A stretch of DNA of 64,000 bases from Siderastrea radians (GCA_964017195.1 OZ024894.1:31956388-32020387); one strand, 5' to 3'. Counted from the first letter of the stretch, positions 24,401 to 39,544 are shown. The notes: generated by a model from the sequence alone, not told the origin. Numbers and translations are program-made.

Positions 24401-27400
24401 ATCTCATTATATCTTAAGAATGTAGGATCAGAATTTCTCCTCAAATGCAATTTTAAACTATCTTCTCTACCCTGCAAATTACCATTTTTTACAAAGAATG
24501 TCTCGAAGCTTGGTCCTATTTTAAAAGTTGTACACCTGTTACAAGACAGGACATTTTAAATGAGATTATTTGGAACAACCAAAACCTCTTGATCAATAAA
24601 CAATCAATATTTAATAAGAAAATTAAGGAGGCAGGTTTTGTACATTTGGGAGATATCCTTTCAAATGACGGGAAGCTATAAAATTGGGAAGTTTTTGAGA
24701 GAAAAATCTCTCCCTGTCGGATTATTTCCTCCTACTCGGAGTTTTTAGTGCTATCCCGCCTGAGTGGAAACTCCTTCTCAAAAATGGAGACGATGTAAAC
24801 TAAACTGCTAAAACGGTCTCCGGCGATGATGTTAAAGATATTACTTGTATGAGTTCCAAATCGATCTATTCGGCCCTGGTTAAACGGGTCCAAATTCCTC
24901 CAACTGCCCAATCTAAGTTTGATTCCTTATATAATATTTCCAACATCTTAGACTGGAAAAATATTTATCAATTGCCTGGTCGAGTCACTCTTGACAGAAT
25001 CGTATCCTCTACACAAAAAGTATTTTCTATAAAATGAAATTAATTCCTTCTCCGTTATGCACCTTTTGTGGAGATCACGAAGAAACTCTGGAGCATCTTT
25101 TGGTAAAGTGTGTGTATACGAACCAATTTTGGTCTGTCACCACTTCTTGGCTAAATAATCATAACATACAAGTTGATAAGCTTGACGAGATAACCATCCT
25201 TTTTGGTTGTTTCAACAACAATCTAGATAGTATTTTGTTAAACCATATAATTATTTAGGGAAATATACCATTTATATATGCCATTTACATTTACCATTTA
25301 TATCAAGCCATCATTATCCTTTCGAAATTCGAGCTTTTTATTGCAAAAAGGAATAAGAAAGAAGCTTTTCATTACAGAAAGTGGCAGAAAATGTTATTGT
25401 AAAATGCTATTGTTAACATGTATCCTTAAGTTAGGCAGTAGGGAGATATACACATAATTAATGAATTAGTCAAAATAAAAGTTCTAGGTGCTAGTAGGTT
25501 AAAGAATCTTGCTTTCAGTGAAATCAATTAGGCCCGGCTTACTGTGAAATGTAACTTGTAATTAGTGCTACTGTTTTGTTAACTAGTGGTAATACGTCTG
25601 TTGTTATTAGTATGTAATGTTAGTAGGGTGTTTGTAAATAATCTGTTTTGCAATAGCAATAAAAATGTAAGAATAAAGGTATAGGTAGTAAAATGCATTT
25701 TACTAAATGCATCTTAATGCACCTACTAAAAAAAATTTCGATGTCTTGTGAAAAATTTTCTAAGTGTCACTAAAATGGCATCGGCCGTTTACGAAAGGGA
25801 ATTAAATTTGCTTCTCCGATCTCACCAAGTACCTTAACTGCGCCAAAAAAGTTTTAGTGTTGTTAGCGATGTTGCTACCTTGCTAAGACTTATGATTAAA
25901 TTATGCACCTGTAGGGTATTTAAATCTGACTTTTATTTTCCTTAAGATATTGACGAATGCGTGGAAGATACCGACGGGTGTAGTCAGCTTTGCATTAACA
26001 ACGCCGGCAGCTTTGAATGTGCTTGTAACAGTGGATACAGACTGCAAAACGACAAAAAGACTTGCAACGGTATGAGTTCTGAAAAGACCACATAATGTAA
26101 TCATATCTGTCCTTTGAGTTCTAGACAGCCTATAAATTACGCAAAGCAAAGTTTCCCTTATCACCCTCGAGATTCTTCAAAGATTCTTCAAAGATCTTGA
26201 GTTAAGCTATGTACCCTCCTTCTTTTAACTTAAGCTTTGAACTAAGCAAAAGACGGTCAGCGAGCTTTCTCGTACTCTGAACATTGTTTCGCCTCATCTT
26301 TAAAATAACTGCCTTTAGAACAGTTTTACTTTAACATCTTTAAAGCAGTATTTAAAGCATATTTTACTTATCCTAATGTTGTCAGCACCCCGAGTTTTTA
26401 TATCCTTGAAAAAATTGTCGTGAACGCAGTTGTTTAAACAAGAACGTCTCGTGGTTCTTTTTGTTACAACGACTGCCGAAATTTCCAAACGTGAAAAGCA
26501 CATCCAGGAAAGGGGCTCGCAATTCCAACGTCTCCTCCTTCAGGTGGAGAATTTGTTTGCTGAGACATGTTCCTTTCCTCTGCTCCTTTTTGACCGATTG
26601 CTTGTTTTTGTTTGTTTGTTTGTTTTTTGGTTTGTTTGTTTTGTTTTGGTCGGGCCCCTACCAGACAAGAAGTTGTGAGCTCGCAAAAACCATACCAAAA
26701 ATATCAAACGTCGGGATTTAGCTGTAATGTAATTTAGAACATTAGGTCTCTCCATACGCCTTTGGGGACAACTAAAAGTATAGCTCCCGGTATGCACATG
26801 AACAAGTCACTACTTCTTCTCCATTAGCCTCTTAACAGATCGTATCAAATCTCTTTTGTAGATATCGACGAATGTGCAGAAAACTCAGACCAGTGCAACA
26901 AGTCAACAACTACCTGCCTAAACTCTGTAGGAAGTTACTCTTGTCAGTGTCTTTCTGGCTACGAAAAAGGCGGAGATCAATTTAAGTGCAATGGTAATTA
27001 TTTTAGCAGTTCTTTGTTGTGTGTGCCATGCAGTGAAATGCCCGTGAAAGGTTAAAGGTCCGTGGTAAAGAAACCTTATAAATTTGGGCATTTTTTGGTC
27101 AAGTTTACTCACACCAAAAAGACAAAAGTATTTAATAAAATGGCATAGAATTTCCAAATTTTAATCATTATTATATGAATATTTCAAAAAATGTGAGCTT
27201 ATTTAGATATGTATTAAGGAATTTGTGGAATTCTAAGAATTACAAGGTGTGGCCAAAATGGCCATTTTTGATAAAATGGGCTCTCACTCTAAGGCAATTG
27301 GATATTATAAGAAATAAAAAGAGAGACTTGGCAACCGATGGCATGGAGAGCAGCGTTGACAGATTTATTCATTTGCATTGCAAATATCAGAGTGTTTCCA

Positions 27401-29274
27401 CGAAGTACCAAAGAATCTCTGCTTTTGATGATGAAACGAAATCACAGACACTCATGGATATTGGATTGTATTTTTCAGCGGAAAAGATTGCGATTCGGCG
27501 ACCTGTAGGATGAGTTGTGTTCGATAACTGCAGACAATGGCTGGTATTGTCGATGTCACGTAACAAAAATTGCATTACTCCGTCTTCATACAAAAAATAC
27601 ATTTCAGTGCCCTTCTATCGCCGAAATACAATTTTCGTTCATAAGAGAAACTTAACTTGTAATCTTCCATTTAAACTAGCGTGAATAAGGCGCATTAAGC
27701 GAAGAGTCTGTGACCTGTGATAATATTCGCAATCGAGACTGGAGACAGCAAACTGTCAAATTTGCGTAGAGCAGGGAATGTTTTTGTTAACCGCAATTAC
27801 AATTTGAGCCGTCTTTAGTGGTAATTTTCCCGCAAAATTTGCCTTGGAGACGAAACTTTAGTCGCTCATATCTCGCTAAATACAAATTTCCTTGAAATGA
27901 AAATTTGTAAACAAACTTGTTTTTTGTGATAAACTTCAATCTGCTTTAAAGTCGACAGATTTGAAAAAGGTCACTTTAGCCTCCAGGACCTCCTTAAGTG
28001 CTGTTCTTTTGGTTAAATAGTTGGACTCGAATTCTCCCATTCACTTTCCCAGTAGGGCTATTCTCCTTCCTTTTTTTTTGGATCTCTTTCGATGTTCCTT
28101 GTTGGTTGCATTACGATTAAGTGTTGGCTATTGGTTTTTCTCGAGAGATCTTTGCTAGTTTTTCTCTTTCGTCTGCCTTAACAACTCACCTCATTGTTAT
28201 TTGTCTCCTAGCAGTATCCTATCTCTTGAAAACGCTCCCGGAAAAAAATTAAATGTTTAGTAGCCAATTAACTATGTGTTAACCCATGCAGCAATGACGA
28301 AGGCTAAAGCAGCACACAAATGTGCAAAGGTTCAGCAAAAACATCGCAAAGTGCGTTGTGCTATGTGTGTATCGTCGTTCGGGCCATTGAATAGCGCAAA
28401 CATTCCACAGGCCTCGCAGCTACAAAACTGAAACAACTCTAAGCTACTTCAGGAAGCTGTTCTCGTTCAGCATTTCAACTGCCGAGTCACGTTTTTTTGG
28501 TTGGTAATCGCATTGGTGGCTGCCAACAGATTAAAAAATAAATATTGAATGGTTATTGTATACCTGATTTGTTTCCTATTTCGCAGATATCGACGAATGC
28601 ACAACCAATACCCATAAATGTAACGTGTACTCGAGCTACTGCTCTAATACGTTGGGAGGGTACAATTGCAATTGCCGTTCGGGGTTTGAACGAGACACAG
28701 AGTTCAAATGCAAAGGTAAGAAGGATTGCTTATGACTATTACATCTTGTTACACATAGAAATTAATCCCAGTGAATTACAAGGACTTTTTTCCCAATACA
28801 CTATTTTAACATACCGATCGATGTCTTCTTTAAGCGCCTCCTTCGAAGAAAATTACCCCGATTATACGTTGTGCAGACATAATTAATTTACTGTCATGTA
28901 GTCGGAACACTTCAAAACTTTCTCCGAAATCTCCGGCAGCCTTCGGAGATCTTCGTCAAGGGCCGTTTCACATAACAGTTAAATTTTTGATGCAATGATT
29001 TCGACGATATCATCTGCAATTTCAAATCTAATGTGTTAACTACAGGCAATTTTGGCTCCAATTTTTAAGGCAAATTCTCCTCAATTTGATTAAGATTGGT
29101 TGCTTTGAGAGCAGAGCGCATAATTCAAGAGCATTTAACCAGTCGACGTTCCAGAGAAATCTCATGCATTCTGCTCTCATCACAAAGAGTTTTTCCAAAA
29201 CAAACTGACATTTTCGCTTATTAAGAATAAAATAGGCAAAATAATGCATGATCGATTCGAGAGCGAGGTTCTTT

Positions 29275-29319
<45 letters not shown>

Positions 29320-32300
29320 TGAGCGACAATCTTAGCAGCAATACAGTTTCACTTACTGTCTATTATTCTTTTCTTAACATAAAATACATTTATCTGCGTG
29401 GCATTTGCCTGTCATGAGAGTAGTTTGTGATTTGGTGGTATTTTTTATCTCGATATTTTTATTCTGCTACAGTTTACTTTAGGCTGTAGAACACTCGCAC
29501 TTTTTGGAGAAAACTTCTCTAAACAGTACTCTGACACCTTCCATTCCCCTTGTTCACAAATTTTTTAACTGCAGAAACATGTCGCCGAACTTGAACTAAT
29601 TTTACTTTTTTTTTTTGGTCGTACATAGACTTCAATAAATTTTGTATATCACTGTTAAGCGGTTTGCTTTTCTCTCCTGCTTAACAAGACAACAATTCAT
29701 TTTATTGTTTTTTTTTGTGTGTGTGTGTGTGTCTATTTCCTTTATTTTATTTTGTGTTATTTTATTTTTCACTGTTTTCTTTTATTTTTCTGCGTGGAAC
29801 CTTTAGCAGCTGTAACGATCACGAATTGTGTGAGGAACGATACCTTTTGTTGATTTTAGTAGTGAATTCTCATTGTTGCGCACGCTTCAGTGATATAAAT
29901 ATGAGCCGGGCGCGTGGTCAATTCACAAAAAAAGCAGCTGAAGGAGAGAAGCAATCATTCTTAGAAAACCAACAAGAAAAGATCGAACGCAAGCAATGTT
30001 TGGAGTCCATTCTTGGTAACAGATCCGTGGCTATTGGTCTTGCAGTTAAATGAATGAAACAGCCGCAGATGACCGATGCCTTGAGGAGAAACGAACTTTG
30101 TGTTGAGTCAAGGGGAGTAATCATGCCCAGGGAAAAAAACAATTACTTCATTAATTTGAAACTTTTTCACTACGTTTCAAATCCTATTAGACGGTAGATT
30201 TTTCAGTCTGTTTGAAAAGTTGGCGTGTAATATTTTTTTTTTCTTGTGAGTCACAAAATACGTATTTTTACATTTACTTCTTGTCCTTTCACTCAGTTTA
30301 CCAAATTTTGAATAGCTATTTATTACTAGTTTGAGTGGGCTTGATTGTTTTTCCCTTCTAACCATAACACAGTTACAACATCACTTGATGAGGAACCAGT
30401 TACCAGCCAAGAAACAACCGCTTGCAATTGGAACCAATCATATGACAAAATCAACCCCGGAAAGCGAATAGTTTTGTCAATAGTGATTCCTTTGGCCTGC
30501 AGTAGTTGCTGCTTCAAACTGGTGATAGTGCATCTTATACAGTCAACAAATCAAACGTCTTGCAACACTAACCATAGATACAGTCCAAACTGTACTACCT
30601 CACCGAAAATGGAAAAAAAGAGCGTGAAAGAACCAAACTCCAAAGCCATTCATTCTGGCCAGGAAATACCTGCCATGTATGTGGTCGGAGCTCAGTTCAG
30701 GATTAAGATTCCATAGAGATAAGCTAAAAGCCCACTTGGCACAAATCAAACTCAGTTACGAGTGATTGTCGACGACGACGGCTTGAGCGATGTACACGAG
30801 ATACAACCAATTTAGCAAGTCAAGAGATATACAGAAATGACACAAATGAAAACTTGGTCTTAAAAAAGTGTAACCGGTCCATCTATTCAGTGTGGTTGAA
30901 AATCTTCCTACAGAGTCTTCAGCAAGATCCCGAAGTTTACAAGATCTTTGTCACTCGAACACTCTTATTTTAGCAAGATATTCAGATAACAGTGTTCTTT
31001 AGCGCTGTCTTTTGTTAAATTATTGTTTTTTCCTTCTCTCTTATTTTATTCTTGTTTTATTTCTTTTCTATTTCTCGTCTTTCAGTTTATTATTATAATT
31101 TTTTTTTAAATTCACAACTCTTTTGATATTAGTCGCTACGATAATAAATTATCTGCAGACGCCTGTTTTAAGGTTTAAAGTTTTGTTCTGGTAGCATGCA
31201 TTACGATGAAATGTATTCACTTTCTGACCACAGATATCAACGAATGTCTGGTTAATAACGGTGGATGTAGCCACACCTGTCAGAACCTTAATGCTTCTTA
31301 TATCTGCACGTGTCCCACTGGTTACGAGGTCGATGATTCCAAAAAGAATTGCGTCGGTAAGTACTGGGATTGAGGATACAATTTACTTTCAAGCCAGACT
31401 GTTTAGCAGTCGCTAATAGCTTATTATGTCATTTTCGAAATGCCCTAAAAGTACAGTTCACCATGATTGTTTGAGACCGTCCGTATTGTCTGTGTAAATT
31501 CTTCAAGGATATCATGCTTTGTAATCTTCCAAATGTATTCAAATGTCATTTTCAGGTGTGTCTCGAAATCATAATAATAATAATAATACTAATAACTTTA
31601 TTAATGTGTCAAGAGACTTTAGCGTCCGTGCTAATTGGAGACACAAAGTAATGAAAGTAATTAGGATAACTAAAGTAATTAAAAATACAAAATATAAGTG
31701 TGTATCCAGTAATATAATAATATAAGAAAATTGCTAATAATAATATTCTAATAATATTCTATTGAAATTGCTAATAATATTCTGTTAAAATACTATGTCT
31801 TGACCTACACAGAAAACAGTCAGATCCACATTCGTTACTAACTACGGTTGAGAGCGATCATGTTGTGCCAGGAAGGACGTTTTGCCTCGTTCTCTTTCTG
31901 TACTTGGCTACGGTATTTCTTTCAAAAATAAGCTTTATGTGGATATAATAAAGCCTAAAGGCGTTCCTCAACCAATTTGTGAAACGTTGAAAGTCGTTCG
32001 CGACCGCTCAAGATATTGCAGCGTGAAGCCCATCGATAAAGACCCATCGACGTCCCAGCGATTTATATATACGATTTTTGTGGTTATTCGTTTTTTTATT
32101 TTGTTTTGTTTTGTTTCTTTGTTGTTGTTAGAGCCGTTGTCTTTGTGGTTTACATTATAAGAGTAGCTCTATTAATTTATGTTACTTTTCAACAAGATAC
32201 GATGCTCAGTTTTCAAAAATAAACTTAAGCATGATTCAAATTGATTGTTCATTAAATATCAACAGATAAGAATGAATGCGCACTCGCGAATGGTGGATGC

Positions 32301-35300
32301 CAACACACTTGCACAAACACCAATGGCAGTTACGTGTGTTCCTGTAACAGTGGTTTTAAACTGAAAGCTGACAAACTTAGCTGTGAAGGTAAAAACTGTG
32401 GCTGTTTTAAGAACTGCCTGGCTCAACATGTGTTTGTAATGGCATTTCGTTATTTCCTTTTTTTTTCAGATTGATGGGGGAGGGTTGTTTGTTGATTTTC
32501 GCTGTTTGATTTTTTTTCCTCTCGTTCTGTCGATTATGAAAGACTCTATTTACTACCAAATATGGCCAAAGTAGACGTGTGACAATTCACTAGAACGGTA
32601 ATTAGGTACCGAGAGCAAGTCCCAAGCTTGTCGCTAGTTACATTTATTGGCTTTGTGTTTTGATTGGTTCTTGGTGTTGCTTGCATCGATCTGTTATGAT
32701 TGGACCGAGTGGTAACAGTGGTTTTGTTTTTCACTGAAAACCGCTCTAAACGTGGTCATATTTTGTATCTGTCATTTATCCACTCTTAAAATGCATGTTC
32801 CCTAGAATGAGTACTTGGTTCTTGTCTGTAGATATTGACGAATGCGCAGACGGCTCGGCCCAGTGTGATCCAACAAGTACTACCTGCAGTAACCTTATCC
32901 CAGGGTACCAGTGTACATGCAAGGATGGATACACACCGATACAAAATGAGAATTATAGATGTCAAGGTATTGAGCCAGTAACCTTGTAGCCTGCTCTGCA
33001 ACATGAGCCGACGACGACACGTGACGTATGAGTTAGGTCATGTCCTTCAAACGGCGATCATCTTGAGTTTTCCAAATCGTCACAATCCAACCAAAATTTA
33101 CTCTAAAAAGTAATCAAAACCAACAAAAGCACTGAAACTACCTAAATTGCTAAAAGTAACTGAGATTAAAATGCCGATATATGGTTGCCATGGTAACAAC
33201 AATCCTAAGAACTTTCATACGTCATCCAAAAATTAAGTGATTTTTGCGTCGATATTTAAAAAGTTAAAAGGGTATAAAATCCAAAGGCTTTTTTTCTTTT
33301 TGCATTTCGTTTCTTAAAAGGGTCTGTGAATTTTGCAGTGTTAAATTCAAAAGCCGAGGAGTAGTTTATTAACAAATTAAAAGAACCAGTCATTTAAAGT
33401 TTACTCAATAGCAAGATGATTTCCTTGTAATGTCCTTCTCGATGTACTTGTTGAATTAACGTAATTAAATTTTATTTCCATACTAATGTTCAAGTGGTCT
33501 GGTTAAAGGATGAAATTGGTTTTTTATCAAACATATTTCACTGTAACCTGGTTTTGGATACCAAAAAAGGGGACTAGCTATACCAAATGCACTGTTTTCC
33601 TCTCCATATCACGAAGTTTCTGTTGAGAAGCTACAAATAGCTTCGAATCGTTAATGGGTGAATAACTAACACAGCATTATCTGATTCTGTAGCTAAGACA
33701 TGCTCAGCCCTCATTGAACCCCCAGGAACCAGCGTCTCTCCTAGCTCATGCCTCCAAGACAAGGGCAGTGTTGTTGGTGATGTGTGCACATTCAGCTGCC
33801 AAGCAGGCTTTGAATTGCCCGGTGACCAGAATTCCTTAGTGTGCCTAGCTTCCGGAAGCTGGAATGGATCAATTATCAACTGCCAGAGTAAGTAGCAAGC
33901 TAGGAACACCGTTAGGAGTGAGACATGTGACTCTAATTTTGGCCACCAACCGATTAGCATAAATTTAGTCCCAGTTGCATTGAGTGTAGATAAACATGAT
34001 ACAAGGCGATGGACGTCCAAGCATTTTATCTTTGAACCCTTGAGTACTGATGCAAAAAATGCTTGTAGCAACCTTACCCCACGAAGATCCAAAGATCCAA
34101 GTCTCTTCAGTCATGCCAAATGGCTCACTCATAGACACGGACATAACATTACCTTCACGTTCGCTCAACAGGAGTGAGTTGCCCAAAGCTCTCTGCCCCT
34201 GCAAATGGCGATGTCAACCCAGCCAGTTGCAAAACAGTTGGAAACGTTTATAACGAGTCATGTCATTATTACTGTTCGAGTGGCTATCAGATATCAGGAG
34301 TATCAACCAAGACCTGCCAAAGCAATGGACAGTGGGACAGTCAGGAACAGCCAACGTGCCAACTAGGTAAACAACGCAGTATAGATAAATTTCACAATGG
34401 CTTATTTATTGACCTCTGCTCCGGTAAATTAAATGAATAAATATGAACACACAATACCATAAATAAGGAATACTAAAAGTGATTTATTCCTTCAAATCTA
34501 CCTCTTTGTTTGAATTTACCATGATGTTTTCCATACCGAGATGGTAGTAGTTACAGTTAAGTTAGTTTATCACAGTAAAATGCAAATACAGTCACAGCCT
34601 CGTTATTCCCTTCCAAGGGACAGGAGGCGATGAGACCCTAGAAACGAGGTCGATGCAGTCGTCCGTACTAGCGCCGTGTTCGGTCAAAGCCCCGGCCATT
34701 GAAAGCTGAAAGTTGAAAGTTTATTGATAAGGAGATTCCTTGCAATCTGAGGGGTGAATTTTGCGTGATTTGCAAGCTAGTGGATGTAAAATAATAATGA
34801 TTGTGTTAACAATATGAAAAACATATGAAGCACTATCAAATATTCACTCCTTAATTTACTCATAGACTAGGCTCCAATATATGAGAATGGTGAATAAAAA
34901 TGGTGAAATAACAGTTTGTGTCCTAGGAACATCAAAACTCCAATTTTTTTCTAAAATTACACATGGCTGCGTGCCAAGGTGGCAGGAGACTATGTAACTT
35001 GTGCGCCTGGGAACTTGAAATTGGCGTGAATAGGTTCTGTTCTTGGCGGCGTCTATCGTGCAAGGTTTCTAAGAAAAAGAGCTGAAGATTTCTCTCATGA
35101 GAAAGTGTCGGTGAAATGATTGACAGGGCCCTTTTTTGCACCCTCTCTAGTTCGTCGTTCAGATAATTAAAATCTTCTAATTATTGGCTCTAAAATGTGG
35201 TACACGTTTGATTTTTCTTGAAACATTGTTGTCACCATCGTTAAAAATGGATTGAAGCTGTACGATTTCACCATATTAGCTGCGGAAGTTGAACAAGTTT

Positions 35301-38300
35301 GTAATCCGTTCGCAAAACGGTGCCATCATGTGCCTGTTTGATCGAAATGCAGACAGTATTTGAACTTGAACAGGTAATTTTTATGCAGCTCAGAAACAAG
35401 ATAACTGTAGTGAGGAGCCTCAGAATTCACCATCTTAGTTTGTTAAACGTAGAACACAAAACTAAGTTGTTCTTAGTTTAGAGGTTGCGGACGGAATGGT
35501 AAGCAACACTAAAACAACTGGGAAGTGATTCAACTCCTTTTACATGGCATCCGAGCTTTTGGAATACAGAGCTACAACGAGTGCAGGTAAACCGGTGTCA
35601 ATTTTTCGTGGTATAGCCAAAAAAATATCGCCTTTCCTTCCTTCTTGGTAGTTTGTTCAGTACTTGTTTAGAGTTGCCAAAACGCTAAATTAAATTCTAT
35701 TTGTACACAGTATTTTGTCGTGCTAAGAAATCAGGCACGGAACAATTTTGATTTGTGTCTCAGTGACGCTGTTGGAATTTTTGCTTAATTTAAATTCGCT
35801 CCAAAGTGATTTTTCTCGTCCATTTTTCCCTCTGGGTTGCTCGCGGAAAAAAAACTTTCAGCTCACTTTTTCTCTGTTGTTGGGTAATTTGGAAAACATG
35901 GAATACCGGAATGCCGGAATGCCAGAATCCCCGGAATCCCGGAATCAAAAATTACAAATTAAAAAATAACTTAATAAAATTAAATTAATGACTTAAAAAT
36001 AATTAATGGCCCTTCAACCTCGTTCCCAGGACGAGGCTGATGGCCAGTGGCGGGAGGGAGGACGTTTATTCAAACCATTTAAACGCCCCTGGCATTTATT
36101 CGAGAACATAAAAATAAAAATAAGAAAACAGCGACCTTATTGGGAAAAAAAACCCTCCTCTCATTTTAACGCCCTGCCTTACAAAATGGTTAATAAATAT
36201 TAAATTGAAAAATGCAATTAATATCCCGTGGGGTGGACAATATCGGTGAGTAAGTGTGCGTGTCAGTAAGCTAAGTTTGCTTCGTAGTTTATAACAACGA
36301 AAGAGAGTGGACTGGGAACAAGAACAAGAATGGCAAGGTCATCTCGCAATCTCTCACTCAACTTGCTTGCTCGACTCGTTCCACGCCGATTTGAACGTCA
36401 GTACCTACTTTGAGCTATTTCGCACGTTAACTTCGCTGCAATGGATTACTCTCGACCTAAGAGGAGTTATACCGAAGTTGTGTCTGGAAGAATATTTTAC
36501 TAGTTTTTGAGCATCATCAAACCAAACCAAATTGAAAACACACAGTGAAATATACAGCGTGACAATTCAACCTCTTAGGACGAGTTGTTTTATTGCCTAA
36601 CGAAACAATAGATGAATGACCCAAACAATGTCGCTATCCCTAAAAACAACAATGGATGTGCTTTCAAAGGTCAATCAAAATAGAGGTTTCAGAAAGCTTC
36701 GTGACCACTTGGGGCACAGTTGTTAAAAAAGAGAAATTTTTGTCCACGTTTGCTGCTTTTGTGTATTGTACAAATCCGTTGCCGCTGACAGCTGTGAAAT
36801 ACAAAAAAAACTTGCCAATCTTTTGACCACTTTTTAGCGCACGGAACATAAGTTATTTTTAAAGCAAAATAATGAAAGGAGAGGGGGCATTGTTCAATAT
36901 TTTTATTGGATTCCGAGGATTCCTGCCACGGGATATTAAATAAGAAAGGCGTTTATTCAATAACGTCGCTGCATTTTTAAACATTTTTCTTATGTTCTCG
37001 CCTGGGGCCAGAACATGAACAAAGGTCCCCACCTCCCCCCACGGGCCGTTAATTAATTTTAAACATTTATTTGATTGTCCTTTATTTTTTTTAATCCAAT
37101 ACGGATTTTTTTTTTTTAATTTTTAATTTCTGTAGTTATTCCAAAGATTCCGGGATTCCGGGGATTCCGGCATTCCATGTTTTCCAAATTACCCTGTTGT
37201 TGGGTTATTGACCACATGTGGTCGCAGCAGGTATGAGCTGATTAACCTAGCTCCGTTCAGCCAATCAAAATGCTAAATATCCAATATACCTAGTCCAGTT
37301 TTTAGTAAACATATATAGTCCCGGTGAATAACGTGTTTATTTTTTGTCTTCTTCTTTTAAGGCGGAACAAGGCGAATTGGTTTGAGAATTGTTTGTAAAC
37401 AGTCTTTCTCACGTGCGCTATCTCCCACGATCAAAGTCAAAATTATTATAAAGCCTATGACAAGGAGCTGCTGCCAAACATTAGGGATAAAGGATAGACT
37501 AACGACAAAATGGAACTTAAAATATGCCATAAAACAATAAAAATTGAGAACAAATCACAATGTATCATAGCAAGAATAACTAAATAATGAACTAAACAAT
37601 ATTCCTAGAAAAACTCAAGCTTTTGTAAGCTTTGTATTGTTCAAGGTGAAATTATACGATGAATTTTGTTTTACCGAAAGATCTTCATAACAAGTAAGAC
37701 TTTGAATTAAAAGTACTCACACTCCATAGACTCGGCCTGCTTATCTTAGTACCAGGTTAGTTCGTCTAGGCAGAGCTCAGCAGTGGATAATTAATCCGTT
37801 GACCAATTATTCTTGGTTTTCATTTTTGTGATAAAATGCGTTTGCTTACGTGAGCAACATTCAGAAACAAAGCAGTTAAACACTAAGTAAACACAAACAC
37901 CATCAACAATTTCTGGGTATATGCGTTTTATTCAGAACAAAGTTATCAAGAAAATAATTTTCAGAAAACTACAAGACATAGTATGCGTCCGCCATGTTGG
38001 TGTTCCTCTTCTTTGAGGCACCAATATGGCGGCAAACAATGTCAGTACAAGAAATGAGGCAGCTAATGAAAGCAGCATTCCTAGCTGCTTCTCTTCACAC
38101 TTATTTTTGTTCGTTCTTGGTCAAGATTTTGGCAAATCGATACTATGAGTAAACTACACTTGAAAAACTTGTTGACATGGAGCAGTTGGTGTCGAAGACA
38201 CAGCGGTGTGAGGTTTTGTTTGGCTATTTTAGGTAACAATCGTTAATAATCATATTGTCTTAAATGGAAATAAATGGGACAATTTAAGAAACAAGGTCTC

Positions 38301-39462
38301 AAAGGAAGATAACGAAATTTCAACTCGCGCACTGAGAAAAAAAACTCATTTTGTATTTGCTTGTAGTTGTTCCGGATCCGTGGATCTCTTGTCCAGATAA
38401 CGTGATTGTCACGCTTTCACCCGGCGCCAACACCTCCGATGTCTCTGCTTTACTCGGATCTCCTACGTCCAATCAGCCCCCAGAGAGAATAACAATAACA
38501 CCTGAGCAATACAACGCTAATAAAGTCTTTCCAGCCGGAACTACTGCTTTGACTTATACAGCAACGAATCAAAATGGAAAAACTGCTCAGTGCCAGACCT
38601 CCGTTATTGTGCAAGGTATTTCATTAATTGTTGTTTACTGTAGTAAACTGCTGCTTTAGTTTAAGGTCGTAGTTGTAAGTCTGTTACAAAAAAAAATCAT
38701 AATTACATAGCTAAGGAATGATGTGCCATCTAGTTTAAAGAAAGAGTCCTCCCTTAAACGCTTCAGTCTTGAATAAGCTGGACTCCTACACTATCAGCAC
38801 CAGCAAATCCCCAAAGTAGATATCATGTATTGTAGGTAAAATTTGTAATCAGCTGTTTTATGGAAAACAAATTTGAATTTCTTGTATTTTTTAATTTGAA
38901 AGAATGCGTGTTTGATAGAAATAGTGGATAGATAGATGACGGAGAATGTATACAAGCCAGGGCCAAATTTACCAAATAGCTTTTTATCCCTTTAATATCT
39001 GTATGTTCTCTGCTGTTTCATTTGCCTCTATTAAGGGCGGTGCCTCCTAATAGAGATATATTTTTGCAAACGTTATGACTGTGGGAAAAAAGTCGATCCT
39101 AGCAAGGGTTATTGGAATCCAAAAAGAAAAATGTGGGTAACCATGCATTTTTCAGAGATAATTAAAAAAGAGAGATAATTAATTGAAAAAGCGTTAAAAT
39201 ACAAATAATATATGGCAATTTCTATCCAAATTTCCAAATCTGAAAAATGCGTGGTTACCCCCAACTTTCTTTTTGGGTTCTGATAGCCCTTGCTAAGATC
39301 TACTTTTTCCACCTAGTCATAAACCGCGTAAAAATATTGTTGTATGAGCAGGCCAATTCCTTGAGAAACCCGAATATCCCGAGATGCGCAGAACGTATGC
39401 GCAGTAACAAAAGGAGGCACCGTCCTTAAGGGTCAAAACTTTTGGCAAGTTTTGTATCGTTT

Positions 39463-39544
<82 letters not shown>

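Larger units (their letters stand above)
16800..25680 (+). mobile_element. Tx1/L1-like LINE, near full length, with two nested insertions
   Basis: In order: an intact ORF1 (16835..17728), ORF2 endonuclease (18143..~19058), insertion 1 (~19059..21155), RT N-terminal part with frameshifts (~21160..22045), RT core with an FADD box (22064..~22606), insertion 2 (~22607..24008), thumb/connection (24009..24425) and C-terminal zinc-knuckle region (24849..25258). Removing the two inserts leaves about 5.4 kb, a normal length for this family. The 3' end is probably near the CAATAAAAATG/AAGAATAAAG stretch at 25660-25680. ORF2 is inactivated by insertions, frameshifts and stops, while ORF1 remains open. 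Ends are approximate. Confidence 0.88.
15915..25946 (+). other. 10-kb intron between EGF3 and EGF4, filled by a LINE
   Basis: Phase-1 intron dominated by a sense-oriented Tx1/L1-like LINE with two insertions inside it. Before the LINE, 16425..16620 is an inverted copy of part of the intergenic 55-57 kb repeat family. After the LINE (about 25.7 kb) only AT-rich sequence precedes the EGF4 exon. Confidence 0.85.
34367..38366 (+). other. 4-kb intron between Sushi2 and HYR1
   Basis: Contains the TIR element 35883..37193 and one copy of a ~356-bp direct repeat (37749..38104). The remaining sequence, including 34440..35870, has no recognised exon. Confidence 0.75.

Noticed and set aside
27175..27602. 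112- and 71-codon overlapping frames
   Set aside because: No domain, no repeat, no splice context; consistent with chance in AT-rich intron.
29901..30718. Short frames beginning [11 protein letters not shown] and a second one ending near 30716
   Set aside because: No catalytic motif or phase-consistent splice sites; possibly scraps of a mobile-element protein, too weak to annotate as a gene.
13751..32966. Regularly recurring ~123-bp similar units, as in a CRISPR-like or satellite array
   Set aside because: They are EGF exons with irregular kilobase spacing and proper splice sites.
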